A stretch of DNA of 64,000 bases, from NCBI GenBank assembly GCA_036874045.1, contig CM072343.1:6716001-6780000 (forward strand). The letters are read 5' to 3'. A program made the translations under genes and the position numbers. Positions within the stretch are counted from its first letter, which is position 1. Each line of letters begins with the position of its first letter. Under the pieces are notes generated by a model, which saw nothing but the letters and a program-made list of their open reading frames with translations, was not told where the DNA came from and ran no database searches. Below are positions 10,968 to 22,310 of the stretch, one piece after another. Source of the stretch: Cymodocea nodosa (taxonomy: Eukaryota; Streptophyta; Magnoliopsida; Alismatales; Cymodoceaceae).

Positions 10968-12446
10968 TGAAAGGACCTCTAGATTTTGATAATGCAAAAA
11001 TTAATGCGAGGAATCATTTCTTGTATTTCACAAGTTGATAGATCAACAATTACAGACAATCACAAGTAGTTCATTCAAAGCTGATAGATGAAAAAAAAGG
11101 TTCAGACAATTCTTAGCTTAAGTATTTGGAAGAAATGGATTTTCGAAAGGTTAACAAGTTAACTATTCGAAAGACCATTTAAATATAGTAAGAAAGCTTT
11201 TCGGAAGGTTCGGTCAATTCTTAGCTTAAGTATTCAGAAAAAGTGGACTTTTGGAAGGTTAAGAAGCTAAGTATCTAAAAGACCACTTATGTGCAATAGG
11301 AAAGATTTTCAAAAAGTTACAAGGCTAACTCTCTGAAAACAAGAAGACTTTTAGAATGTAAGAAAACTATTCAAAGCTTTTGAAAAGTTAACTATTTGAA
11401 AATATTTTGAAATCTGAAAGTTAGGAAGGCTAACTATCCGAATAGTTAAGTTATTTAAATAAGCACATGTAGAAATCAAAAAATAGAAGTCGGAAGCTTA
11501 AAAGGACTTTTAGAAAGTTAGGAAAGCTAACTATCCAAAAAATAAGAAGTTTTGGAAGGTTACAGATATAACTAACCGAATAGTTAAGTTATTTAATATG
11601 CACATGTAAAAATCAAAAACTAGTAGTCAGAAGCTTAATAGGACTTCTAGAAAGTTAGGAAAGCTAACTATCCAAAAATCAAGAAGTTTCGAAAGGTTGT
11701 AGATTTAACTATCCAAACTTAAGTCCTAGCATGTGCTTAAGTACTCATGTGATGCAGGCAGAAAAACCATTTCTAATATTTGGAGAGTTACAAGAATCTT
11801 TCAAAGAGTTACGAAGCTAACTATCTAAAATTTTAGAATTATCAAAAGGTTACAATGCTACTAATCACTCAATGGTAACTTAAGAAAATTAGGCCTACTA
11901 GGACAGTAGGAGAAAGCTATTAGAAAGGAATATGATCATTATAATTTTTGATATAAATACAAACAACAATCAAGGGAAGAAGATAGAATAGAATATACAC
12001 ATCTATACATTGAGCTCCACAAAAATTGTAGAATACATTCAAGATCGAAATCTCAGTAAAGTACAAACACAAGTCAAGAGCTCTCTACGCAAATAATCTT
12101 TGATCTCTTTAAGCTAGTGGTTTGCTGAAGTTTCCCAACTGAAAACTTTAGAAATAGGTTAGTTGGTGCTACAACTAGAAAGTTCAAATAGATCGATTGG
12201 TTCTTGCTTTGACCTTAAAGTAAGTATTTGTAAGTTTAGAAAAGTTAGTGAAGCCCAAGTATCCCTTGGGGGTGGACTAGCCAATAGTGGTGAACTATCT
12301 AAAATCCCTATGTGCATTATCTTCATTTACTTTGTGTTTTCACTAGGAAGATCATTTTATGCATGTTGAAATTTAATTGCAAATCAATCATTTACTATTA
12401 AGTCTTGAACTTGTTTAAAAATCATTAAATCTTACCATTCCTAACA
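10968..12446 (+). mobile_element. copia-3 5' LTR (about 1480 bp)
   Basis: It starts TGAAAGGACCTCTAGATTTTG, a diverged form of the copia-1/2 LTR start, and ends ACCATTCCTAACA. A decayed PBS follows. The body repeats AGTTA and TAACTATCC motifs and the shared 3' segment (GAAGCCCAAG...GGGGGTGGACTAGCCAA). A TATA-like TGATATAAATAC lies near 11950. Confidence 0.78.
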
Positions 12447-12448
12447 AT

Positions 12449-12460
12449 TAGTACTAGAGC
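12449..12460 (+). other. copia-3 primer-binding site (decayed)
   Basis: TAGTACTAGAGC matches 9 of 12 bases of TGGTATCAGAGC, two bases downstream of the LTR end. This is the normal place for a tRNA-iMet PBS. Confidence 0.65.
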
Positions 12461-12498
12461 AAAGTTGATCTCATTAATAGATTTAACCATCTGAGATC

Positions 12499-14046
12499 AT
12501 GACTTTCCATGTTGTAGAGGGACAGAATATCCATTGATATCTCCTTTTTTATGGTAGCAATTATAGCTACTGAAAAAATAGGATGGAGTGTTTCCTCAAG
12601 AGCATTGATGTAAAACTTTAGAGAATAGTTGTATAGGGTACACCACTTCCAATCAGTCACGATAGAGACTAGATTGAGGAGGATGAAAGAATCATCCAAA
12701 TGGATGCTTGAGGGCTAAACTCTATTTACTATGCACTAACTAGTGAACAATACAATAAAATATCTACTTGTAAGTCTTTTCATGAGGCTTGGAAGACTCT
12801 TCAAATTACATATGAAGAAACCAGCCAAGTGAAAGATACTAAAATTAGTATCTTGTTAAGAAAATATGAACTGTTTAAAATGCTTGAAAAGGAAAGTATT
12901 ACTGATATATTTTTAAGATTTACTGAAATTTTAAATGAGCTAAGGGGCATTGGAAGGGAATTTTCTAATCAACAAGTACAAAAGATCCTAAGAAGCTTGA
13001 CAATTGAATGGAAATAGAAATCTACTTCTATACAAGACTCAAAGGATTTAAAAAATTATTCAATAGAATATCTATTAGGAAGTCTGCTTGCTCATGAAGT
13101 CTAGATGAAGGAATGAAAGGAAGAAGAGAGAGCTATTGAAAGAAAAGCTGAGAAGAAGAAAGAACTAGCATTTCCCTCAACAAAAGAGCAACCAAGCTCG
13201 GATAAAGATAAAGTTCTACTATTGGCTAGGAACTTTAGAAAATTGATGAGACAAGGAGGCAAAACCAACTCTTCAAGATCAAAAGTCCCCACATGCTACA
13301 AGTGCAAGAAATGGGGATACATTCAACTTTGCTGTCCCTTTTAGTAGGAAGAGGACAAACAAAAATGGAGGAAGAAGAACAAGAAGAAAATGGCTTTGAA
13401 AGCCACATGAGATGACAATAGCTCATCCAATAGTTCATCAAATTCAAATGAAGATGCCTTTACAAGCATGTGCTTCACTACACAAGAGGTATCTCCTTCA
13501 TCTCCCGATTACTCAAATACTAAGAATAATAATTTAGATGTAAATAGTCTTCTTTGTATAGTAGATAACTTGTAAGTAAAATGTAAAAACTATAGAAAAG
13601 AAATTAAAGGTTTGAACTCTTACTTAAAGGATGCTTTTACTAAACTAAAAAAAGCCTTAGTTGATAATAGAGATTTAAAAACAAAGCTTGATAACTATAG
13701 TTGTAAGAATTTTGATTTGAAAGAAGAAAATAAAAATTTGTTATTTGAAATTACTAACTTGAAAAACACTATATATAAATTCATGAAAGGTGAAAACAAC
13801 CTAAATAAAATTATGGGATCTCAAAGAATAGGAATAAATAAATTTGGCTTAGGGTATGCTGTACCACAGGAAATTCCCTACTATGGTGGAAAGATTAGAT
13901 CTTATAAAGATGGCACAATTGTATTTGTCATTAAAAGAAGATATACTAATATATGGTTGCCAAGAGACAACAGATTTAATATGCTAAGGACTAACATTGG
14001 TGGACCCAAGAAAATATGGGTACCAAAAGCCTTAATTTCAACATAG
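12499..14046 (+). pseudogene. copia-3 gag (SIRE-like)
   Basis: The start MTFHVVEGQN is followed by the N-terminal gag region (FYGSNYSY...NRMECFLKSID). Next come the conserved central domain (about 12790-13017, YELFKMLEKESITDIFLRF) and a decayed zinc knuckle at 13294-13335. There the family His is Tyr (CYKCKKWGYIQLCC), which should abolish zinc binding. A Ser/Asn-rich linker and a coiled-coil-like region follow (13612-13800), then the block PKKIWVPKALIST ending at 14046. Several TAG/TGA/TAA stops and at least one frame change lie in the first 500 bp. In SIRE elements gag packages the RNA and feeds into pol. Confidence 0.82.
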
Positions 14047-14079
14047 TTTATAAGATTGCAAGGACAAGAAAGCTCAAAC

Positions 14080-14872
14080 GTCAAAGTGGATTATTAATAG
14101 TGGATGTTCAAAGTACATGATAGGTAAGAAAAGATTTTTTGAATCTATTAAATCTATAAATTCAGGATCAATTAAGTTTGGTAATAATGAAAAATGCAAA
14201 ATTACTGCCGTAGGAAATGTTGCATCTAAAAATGGAAAAATTCAAAATGTCTTGCATGTAAATGGATTAAAAAAAAATCTATTAAGTGTAGGTCAATTAT
14301 GTGACAAAGGTTACAATCTACTATTTATTGTTGAAAACTATTTTATATTACAACAAGATACACTTGAAATTAAATTTACTGGATATAGAGATAATTCAAT
14401 TTATGCCTTAGAATTTTCATTAGAAAATACAACTAGTGATGCATGCTTAATTGCCTTTAGTGAAGTTGATTGGTTATGACATAAAAGATTAGGTCATGTA
14501 AATATGAGAACTCTAAGGAATTTAACCAAACATGATCTTGTTAGAGGTGTGCCCAAACTTAGATTCAAAAGGGATAAACATGTAGTGAATGTATTGTTGG
14601 AAAATAAAAGAAATTAGTACACAAAAGTATAGAAGATATTGCCACAAAACAGCCACTAGAACTACTACGCTTGGACCTTTTTGGTCCTACTCAGATAGCT
14701 AGTTTAGGAGGAAGAAAAAACACTTTAGTTGTGGTTGATGATTATACAAGATTTACTTGGGTTATTTTCTTAGCACAAAGAATGAAGCTTGTAATGAATT
14801 TAAACATCTCTACATTAGAATTCAAAATGAAAAAGAATTAACTATGAAGAAGATTAGAAGTGATCATGGAGG
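14080..14872 (+). pseudogene. copia-3 protease and first part of integrase
   Basis: The protease active site reads NSGCSKYMIG: the catalytic Asp is Asn and the family His is Tyr, both G-to-A or C-to-T type changes. GAG-pre-integrase follows (HKRLGHVNMRTLRN), with TGA where the family has Trp. A frame change near 14580 disrupts the zinc-binding segment, and further stops follow. The frame then recovers the integrase piece KKIRSDHGG, cut at 14872 by a solo LTR. Confidence 0.82.
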
Positions 14873-15857
14873 TGTTGTTACTAAACCCGATCGTTCAGTC
14901 AACACACTATGGCACGATTCTGAAAAAAAACTCAACTCTAAACTCACCGAAACTGGAAGTGAAGAGAAAGAGGAAGATAAAACACTGAAGATACAAGATT
15001 TACATGGTTCAGCAATAGCCTATGTCCATAGAGAGTTGAGGGTTCTACTATGAGCTTCGACACAATCAACTGCAATGTTTTACAACATCATAAAGGTTTA
15101 TATACTACCCAACTTAAGGTTAATAAACCTTAAATTACACTTAAGCCATTATAGTAGAGAGAAAATGCTTCGGAGAAGGAACTCTCAATTTTGGAGCCTT
15201 ATCTTCTTAACTTTTCGAAATCTGTAACACTTCAGATAGTTATAGAGTTTAACTATCCGAAGAATAATCTTCTTTCTTCATTTGTCATAACGGGCGTTAT
15301 TGTAGCTAATTATCTGGAGAGTTTCGATCTTTCAGATAGTTACAAACTTAACTGTCTGAAAACCTACTTACGTCCCTCTTAATCCATTCGGATGGTTCTA
15401 CCGTTAACTTTCCGAAAACTGCATGCCCTTCAGATAGTTACGGACTTAACTATCCGAAAACTCACTTAAGTGTCTCTTCAGTCACTTCGAAAGGTTTTAG
15501 TTGTAACCTTCCGAAACGCACATGACTTTCGAATAGTTACTGCTTAACTATCCAAAGATCCACTTAAGTTATTGTCTTTCGGATACTTGGCTTCTCAACT
15601 ATCCGAACATCCACTTAAGTGTCTGACTTTCGGATACTTAGTTTCATAATTGTCCGAACATCCACTTAAGTGTCCTTTAAGTCATTTCGGATGGTTACGG
15701 CTAGTAACCCTCCGAAATCTCCTGACTTTCAGATAATTTGACCTAGTAACCTTCCGAAATCATAAATTTGCTAGAGACTTACTGCTAACAAGCTTCCTAC
15801 TGAACATGGACATCTTGTGGCATACTCCACACTTGTACTACTCGCCCTAACAGGAGG
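14868..15857. repeat. Target-site duplication GGAGG flanking the solo LTR
   Basis: GGAGG occurs at 14868-14872 and again at 15853-15857. Removing one copy plus 14873-15852 restores continuity with the integrase reading seen in copia-1 (RSDHGGEFEN), which confirms the insertion. Confidence 0.9.
14873..15852 (-). mobile_element. Solo LTR (980 bp) inside copia-3 integrase
   Basis: It begins TGTTGTTACTAAACCCG and ends CGCCCTAACA, with 5-bp GGAGG duplications on both sides. No internal coding sequence, PBS or PPT is present, so it is a solo LTR. A TATA-like TATATAAAC on the minus strand (near 15099) suggests minus orientation. The right two-thirds is an array of GGATAGTTA/TAACTATCCGAA and CACTTAAGT units very like those in the other LTRs of the window, although the termini belong to a different family. 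Confidence 0.88.
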
Positions 15858-16695
15858 AGAATTTGAAAATACTAATTTTGAAGACTTATGGAATTCATTT
15901 GGTATACTACATGAGTATTCATGCCCAAGAACTTCTGCCCAAAATGGACTAATAGAGAGGAAAAATAGATTAGTACAAGAAATGGCAAGAACAATACTCA
16001 ATGCAGCTGATCTACCAAAATTCTTATGAGCTGAAGTTGTGAATACTATATGTCATATAATAAACAGAACCCATCTTAGACCTATCTTGCATAAGACATC
16101 ATTTGAATTGTGGTATGGTAAAACACCAAATGTTGGATACTTCAAAATATTTGGATCAAAATATTTTGTGCTTAATACAAGGGATCAAAAGGACAAATTT
16201 GATGCAAAATATAATCCTACACTACTAGTTGGATACTCTTCAAGAAGCAAAGCTTACAAGGTATATTTTGAAAATGAAAAAAGAGTAGAAGAATCAATTA
16301 ATGTGTCATTTGATGAAGATCTAGTAGAAAAATTGAAGCAATTAAAAATAGAAGATGAAAGTGATAGTGAACTAGAACATCAAAAAACATCACAAAAAAG
16401 CACAATAATGCCTACATCTACTCTAATAGAAAAAATTTGGAAGACAAAATCTAGACATCCTATTGAACAGATCAATGGTAATATAAATCAAGGTATCCAA
16501 ACAAGAAGTAAAATTCAAGATATCTGTAACTACTATGCATTTGTATCTGAATTCTTGCCCTCTATAGTTGAAGAAACTTGCAATGATAAATATTGGATTT
16601 TGGCCATGCAAGAAGAATTGAATCAGTTCAAGAAAAATGATATCTAGAATTTAATTGAAAGACCCACTAAAAAATCAACTATTGGAACTAAATGG
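15853..16695 (+). pseudogene. copia-3 integrase end and start of reverse transcriptase
   Basis: This continues the integrase after the solo LTR: GEFENTNFEDLW, then the catalytic Glu region NGLIERKNR, NVGYFKIFGSK and GYSSRSKAYKVYF. The linker is Ser/Lys-rich, and the RT start (KYWILAMQEELNQFKKND) ends at TIGTKW. Codons here are often intact where copia-1 has stops, for example ATG CAA GAA against ATG TAG GAA. One TGA follows KFL and one TAG follows KKNDI. It is cut at 16696 by an inverted LTR. Confidence 0.88.
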
Positions 16696-17633
16696 TGTTA
16701 GGATCGTATGACTCACCAAAGGAGGGGTGAATGGTGATCTATGTGTAATTTTAATTCTTTTCAAACTTAACTAGTTGATTCAATTAATTAATAATCTCAA
16801 GTATTAAATAAACATGCATAGTAATAATAAATAATTGACACAAGAGAATTTTTAGGTGGTTCACCAACTTGACTAGTCCACCCCCAAGTTTTACTTGAGC
16901 TTCACTAAGTATTTTACTACTTACAACACTTACTTTTAGGTTGAAGCAAGAACCAACACTTGAGCTTTCAAGTAGAAACTCAACAACCAACCTTTCTTGA
17001 GCTTTTAGGTCCAAGCTCTTAACTAACAGTGAGTTTTCAGATATAAAATCATGAACCAACACTTAAGCTTTTAGTTATAAACTCACAAACCAACACTTGA
17101 GCTTTTAAACAAAGTATACGCATAGGGAGCTTTCTGTACTTCAATACGTTTGAGAATTCTTCTCTTCTAAATTTGTAGTATGTATGTATCACTAGAAATT
17201 TTTGTGTAGCTCTCAATATGATAATCATTGTCTTTATCTTTCTATTCTGATCATACTTATACCAAGGTGTATAATGATCATATTCTTTCTAACGGCATTT
17301 GTCCTATTGTACTTATTGTACTGTCTGTCCCAAAGATAGTAAGTTACCGTTTAGAGAGATGCTTTAATGTAACCTTCTGATTCTATTTGATTTTTGAATA
17401 GTTATCTATCATAACCTTCTGAAATCTATTTGTAACCTTCCAATGGATAGGAGTTTTCTTTAAGTCTATCACATGGAATCTAAGTCATGCACGTGAGATG
17501 CCTTGAGTTCGGATACTTAAAAAATGTAACCTATTGAAAGGTCTTTTATTTTTGGATAGTTACCTTGTTAACCTTCTGATTTTCCTAAAGAATCTTTCTG
17601 TATGTGTCACGTGTGAATTTTAAGTCATACACA
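16696..17633 (-). mobile_element. Inverted copia LTR (element X), truncated
   Basis: On the plus strand it starts TGTTAGGATCGTATGACTCACC, the complement of the SIRE-like LTR end. It continues as the reverse complement of the copia-2/3 LTR 3' half: GGTTCACCAACTTGACTAG..., and TATACCAAGG matching the TATA-region complement near 17260. The 5' end of the LTR is absent. The right boundary near 17633 is inferred from the change in motif content. It inserted in copia-3 and is probably the 3' LTR of a minus-strand element. Confidence 0.7.
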
Positions 17634-18814
17634 TGTTAAAATAGGTCACGTGAGAACTCGTTGAGTTAGTGAACAAAATGTTAAAATGAAGAGACGAACT
17701 CGTTAAGTTAGTATTGTGCACATGGTAAAATTAAAGTTTACGAATGTTATATTGTATCACGTGAGTTGCACATGTTGAACTCGTTAAGTTAACATAATTA
17801 CACGCATTGAGTTGTTATATTGAACACTAAGGCAACGCATTATAAACTTAAAGTTCTTATTATTGCATGTGGTAAATATGTTATTGTAAAAACATTTGTT
17901 TATTATTGGTTCATTGAGTTATCAGTAACACAATGAAGTTGGTTCATTGAGTTAGCTTAACACCATGAAGTTGGTTCGTTGAGTTAGCTATAATACTTGT
18001 CACATGATTTGGCATATGATGAACTCGTTAAGTTAGATATGTTAAGTTATAAATCTACTTGTTTTACTTATTTAGTTAACATTAACACAACAACTTGTTA
18101 TTATACTTGAAGAAAAATTTTGGACGAGAAATTTTATTTTGTAGGAAATTTTTCAGAGATCCAGGATTGATGATTAAAGAAAATTTGAAAGGAAAACGTG
18201 GGTCAGAACATGTGTATTTCGATGAAAGAAAAAGAGAAGATATGAAGAGTGGAAAACTGATAGTGATTAAACGTGGAGGATATGCATAAAATGAAGATAT
18301 AGTATAAAAGACATGGAATTCTCATTGATCAATTATCCCTGCACACCAAATGAAATATATTTTCAGAAATCAAAACACCTCTCTGAGGAAAAGCTCTCAG
18401 ATAGAAGAAAATTCAGTGAAGTAGAGAAAGTCAGATATATGTCATTGAAGATTTGAAGAATCAAAAGAAAGCAAATTCGGTGAAGCAGAGAAAGTCAGAT
18501 ATTTGTCATTGAAGAATTGTAAAAGGAGAAGAAGAGGAAGAAAAATCTCAAACAAGGAGAAATGTTCTAAATTCTGTAAATTAGTTTCTCTATTTGTAGT
18601 TGTAAAATTGATTAGATGAAACATGATATCGTTATATAATTGCATCTACAATTTCTTAGGAGAATTGAATTGTATATTGTAATTGAAACCATGAATAAAA
18701 TGATTTGATTAAAACAATGTCTTGACTTGTTTTTAATATTGAAGTTTCAATTATCTATTGAAAATGTTGAAAAACACAATTCACCCTCCTCTTGTGTAGC
18801 CATTCGATCCTACA
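17634..18814 (+). mobile_element. copia-4 5' LTR
   Basis: The right end is secure: CATTCGATCCTACA is followed by a tRNA-iMet PBS. The left end (TGTTAAAATAGG at 17634) is a guess from TG and motif content. The body repeats AACTCGTTGAGTTAG and CGTTAAGTTAG with CACGTG boxes. Part of it (about 17755-17870) closely resembles a block in gypsy B LTR at 29265-29385. TATAAAAG at 18303-18310 is a probable TATA box. Confidence 0.68.
18303..18310 (+). promoter_or_regulatory. TATA-like box of copia-4 LTR
   Basis: TATAAAAG lies in the LTR about 500 bp before its end, in the transcribed orientation of copia-4. Confidence 0.45.
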
Positions 18815-18816
18815 AG

Positions 18817-18828
18817 TGGTATCAAAGC
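18817..18828 (+). other. copia-4 primer-binding site
   Basis: TGGTATCAAAGC is one change from TGGTATCAGAGC and lies two bases after the LTR end. It is complementary to the 3' end of tRNA-iMet. Confidence 0.85.
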
Positions 18829-19014
18829 AGGTTGATAATCTTTAATATAAAATCGATACCAATTTAATTAATATCATAGCTTATTCTACCTTCCTTATTT
18901 TTAAACAGAAATTAATATCTAAGCATACATTTAACTTTTGTTGATTTTATGCTCAAGTTATTTTTAAAGTTTTAAACTATTTAAAATCTAATAGGTTGCA
19001 AAATTTAAGGTAAG

Positions 19015-19310
19015 ATGGCTACTAGAAATGATAATTTTTCTTTGTAAGAAAGCCAAAATCTTAATCATCCTCCTTTATTTGATGGAATACATTTTGAATA
19101 TTGGAAATATAAGATGACAATTTTTTTTCAAAGTATAGATCACAAGTTGTGGTTCATGATTTCAAAACCATATACTCCGTTAACTACTCCTTATAATACT
19201 TAAACAGTTACTCAAAAAGAAAAAGAAACTCTAAATGCAAAAGGCTTAAATATCTTATTTTGTGCATTGAGTTATGAATAGTTTAGTAAAGTATCGACAC
19301 ATAAATCTAT
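19015..19310 (+). pseudogene. copia-4 gag N-terminal fragment
   Basis: The start ATGGCTACTAG lies about 200 bp after the PBS. The product includes HPPLFDGIHFEYWKYKM, FFQSIDHKLW and TLNAKGLNILFCALS, the N-terminal gag region of a copia element closely related to copia-5. Stops interrupt it, including TAA/TAG at Gln or Trp positions of copia-5 (CALSYE-stop-F here against CALSHDQF). It is cut at 19311 by the next element. Confidence 0.78.
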
Positions 19311-20115
19311 TGTTAAGAATTTTATTTTGATGATGAATGCTTTAATAATGTTTTAAAATAAGTCTAAATAATATTTTCTAAGTATAATAGTCATGTAATT
19401 AAATGTTGACAAGTTATCGGAAAGTTTCATTTAAAATTTCGGATAGTTAAAGTTTTTGGATAGTTAGATTTTCAGATAGTTAATGTTTTGATTTAGTCAA
19501 AGAGTTATGTTAAAAACTCATATAGTTAAGTTATCTACACATGTGTTTTTAATGTTTTAAGTTGTCACGTGTTTTCCATATACGTTCGGTAATGAAAATC
19601 AAAAAGTTGGATAATTGTTTGAGTTTTTATACGTATGGATAGATAACTATTAGAGTTTTATAAAATGACTAACGAACAGATAAGTTTTCCTTATTCAGTC
19701 ACGTGTTTTGTAGATACAAAACTCGAAGAGTTACAGATAAGTGTTTGAGTTCTTACAAGACTTAAAGGATAAGTGTTCGACTAAAACGAAGACTCAGAAG
19801 ATATTCTACAAATCTCCAGGAAGATAAAGTTTCGGTGAATCTACGAGTGGAAATCATGTAAATTTCAAAATGATAGTGGACATAGTGGAAATTCAAAAAG
19901 ATAGTGGAAATCGTGGATAATTTGAATTAAAAAATTAGTACGTGGATTATGGATTAAGTGAATGAACATGTTAAATGTGAAGTTAGAGTTCAACTACTAA
20001 TAGAGAGTATGAGCTACATTACCATCAGGATCCCAATCTCAAAAACCAAGTCTGAATATTCAATCCAAATCCTAATCAGTTTTTTTTGTCATTTACTTAT
20101 GATCATCTGGTTAAA
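19311..20115 (+). mobile_element. copia-5 5' LTR and leader (boundaries partly unclear)
   Basis: It starts TGTTAAGAATTTTATTTTGATGATGAATGC, similar to SIRE-like LTR starts, directly after the copia-4 gag. It contains GGATAGTTA motifs, TCACGTG boxes and a block (about 19510-19800) that is the clear reverse complement of 36690-36990 in the gypsy C LTR. I find no convincing LTR end or PBS before the gag start at 20116, so the leader may be deleted or decayed. Confidence 0.6.
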
Positions 20116-20546
20116 ATGGATAATACTGAAATCTTAGTAATGACTGAAGGACAGACCACTAATCGTCCTCCTATGTTCGAAGGTAGCAATTATGGTTATT
20201 GGAAATATAAGATGAAAGTATTCTTTCAGTCAATTGATTTCAAACTATGGCACATAATTAGCAATCCTATAGTGTTAGTTACGACTCCATATGATACTTG
20301 GACTTTTGATGAAAAGGAGTGAATGACACTGAATGCTAAAGGTTTAAACATCTTATTTTGTGCTTTATCTCATGATCAATTTAACAAAGTTTCTGCATAT
20401 CAAACTGCATATGAGATATGGTATGCATTAGAAGTTGCCAACGAAGGTACTAACCAGGTCAAGGAATCTAAGATTCATATGTTAGTACATAAATATGAGC
20501 TTTTTAAAATGCACGAAGATGAATGTATCTTTGATATGTTTTCATG
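20116..20546 (+). pseudogene. copia-5 gag, first part
   Basis: I chose the ATG at 20116 (MDNTEILVMTEGQ). The product continues RPPMFEGSNYGYWKYKM, FFQSIDFKLWHIISNP, TLNAKGLNILFCALSHDQF and ESKIHMLVHKYELFKMHEDECIFDMF, the N-terminal and central copia gag regions. One in-frame TGA occurs at 20320-20322. The frame stops at the copia-6 insertion (TSD TCATG at 20542-20546) and resumes at 25790. Confidence 0.85.
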
Positions 20547-20919
20547 TGTGATGCGTGTGTCTTCCATCAAGTATATGTATGTGTCTTTGTATATGGTTGT
20601 ATTTCTTTGATAATTTGTAGAAGGGCAAACTTGTCTTTTGTGTATCACCAACCGTTGCCCCTATATATGTAAGGGGTCATCCACATCCAATGGATACCAT
20701 GCCAAACCATCCCTTGATTTCATTCCCCCCCTTCTTTGTACCAGCAACTATACAGCAAGGAATCACGATAGATTGATCACCCGTGGATGTACCCATGTTG
20801 GGGAATCACTTAAATTTGTTGTTCTTCGAATTCTCCACTCGCAATCCTCTCTTCCACGCAGATCTTTTCTCCACGCTACCCCTAGATGCTCCACGTTTGT
20901 TTGATCTTTCCACACAACA
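20547..20919 (+). repeat. copia-6 5' LTR (373 bp)
   Basis: It begins TGTGATGCGTGTGTCTTCC and ends CTTTCCACACAACA. CCCCTATATATGTAAGGGG near 20659 is a probable TATA region. Compared with the 3' LTR it has an extra segment (CATCCACATCCAATGG...) but lacks a short duplication found there. Confidence 0.9.
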
Positions 20920-20921
20920 AC

Positions 20922-20933
20922 TGGTATCAGAGC
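20922..20933 (+). other. copia-6 primer-binding site (tRNA-iMet)
   Basis: A perfect TGGTATCAGAGC lies two bases after the 5' LTR. Confidence 0.93.
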
Positions 20934-21484
20934 GAGGTTGGACATCTATGGGTTTGCATCTGATGTTTCGAAGAGTTTCATCAAGGTTCAAGCCATTTCC
21001 GCAAGGGATCTCTCCATTGTTGTAGTTGTCGTCGTCGCCGACGCTAGTCTGCACACTCCGACGCCAAGTCGTGTGCCTTCCTCGTCGGTGCTCCGTTGCG
21101 TCTCAAATTTTGAGGACATATAGTAAGCTTCCTGAAATTCCTTCCTTTAAAATTTCGTGGTCAGAAGTTTCGTATTCAAAGAGATACAGCAAGAGGCGTC
21201 TGGCTAGGGCATAGTAGTTTTCTGGACGAGTGACTCTTTGATTATCAGATTTTAGGCATTTTGTGATTGTGGTTTTGTGCTTGGTTTGTGCGAGTATTTG
21301 CTACTATTTTGTGATAAGTAGTGTGCTTGGCTTGTGGTTGATTGTATTTCGTTGAAATCAGTAGTTTTAGTAGCATATTGTTGTTGAGATATTGCTTGCT
21401 ATTGTGTACCTTGCTGTAGAATTGTGTTTGTTGAAATCACATTATATCTCGTGTGTATTGCTAGTTGTTTGTTGTTTTGAAAAC

Positions 21485-22310
21485 ATGAATACTTTGGGGT
21501 TGAAGATAGAAAAGTTTGATGGTAAGAATAGCTTCAGCTTATGGCAAATTAAGATGAAAACACTTCTAAAGCAACAAGGTATTTGGGCTCCTTTAAATAA
21601 GGAAACTACTCTAAATAGAAATTCGCCAGAGTTTGAATCAAGAAAGCTCACTCCACCATCTTGTTGTGTTTGTTTGATGAAGTTATAATAGAAGTTGCTG
21701 ATGAATCTACCTCGTTAGGTCTTTGGCAGAAACTTGAGTCATTGTATATGACTAAGTCTTTAATAAACAAATTGTTGTTAAAGCAGAGACTGTTCTCTTT
21801 AAAGATGATAGAAGGTGTACCTCTTAAGCAGTATTTAGATCAGCTAAATGCTATTCTGATGGAACTCAAGAATATTGGAGTAATCATAGAAGATGAAGAT
21901 GCAGCTCTTATCTTGTTTTGTTCACTCCCATTGAGTTATGAAAACTTTGTTTAGTCTTGTGTAGTTGGAAGAGATTCAATTACACTGGAAGAAGTGAGGT
22001 CCAACCATCATTCCAGGGAGCTCAGGCACATGGTGCATGGTAGAAACGAGGCAAGTGGTGTTGGCCTCTCAGCTCAGTAGCAAGAGAACAGGGGAAGAAG
22101 CCAGAGACAAGGTGGAGGGAAGAATAGAAGTAGAAGCAAGTCGAAGGGCAAGTACTCTAAGGATACTTGCCATTACTATAAGGAGAAAGGACATTGGAAA
22201 TCACATTGTCCCAAGCTTATGAACAAAGGAAAGGTTGTTGTGGTAGAAACCAATTTTGCATCAGGTGATGACTTTTCTTTTATAGTTTGTTGCAGTACCT
22301 ATTCTAATGA
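21485..22310 (+). pseudogene. copia-6 gag
   Basis: The start is MNTLGLKIEKFDGKNSFSLW, a standard Tork-type gag opening. It continues with MKTLLKQQGIWAPL, WQKLESLYMTKSLINKL, LKQRLFSLKM and a C-terminal zinc knuckle near 22165. The knuckle reads CHYYKEKGHWKSHC: the second Cys is Tyr (a TGC/TGT-to-TAC type change), so zinc binding should be lost. A frameshift occurs near 21660 and stops at FV-TAG-SC and AQ-TAG-QE. Gag would form the virus-like particle. Confidence 0.86.

Noticed and set aside
12454..12699. 81-codon open frame on the minus strand
   Set aside because: It is the shadow of the decayed copia-3 gag N-terminus on the plus strand.
18095..18289. 64-codon open frame (Lys/Arg-rich)
   Set aside because: It lies inside the copia-4 LTR just upstream of the TATA box, with no conserved domain.
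20638..21214. Cluster of short overlapping frames on both strands
   Set aside because: They fall in the copia-6 LTR and its leader; the real gag starts at 21485.
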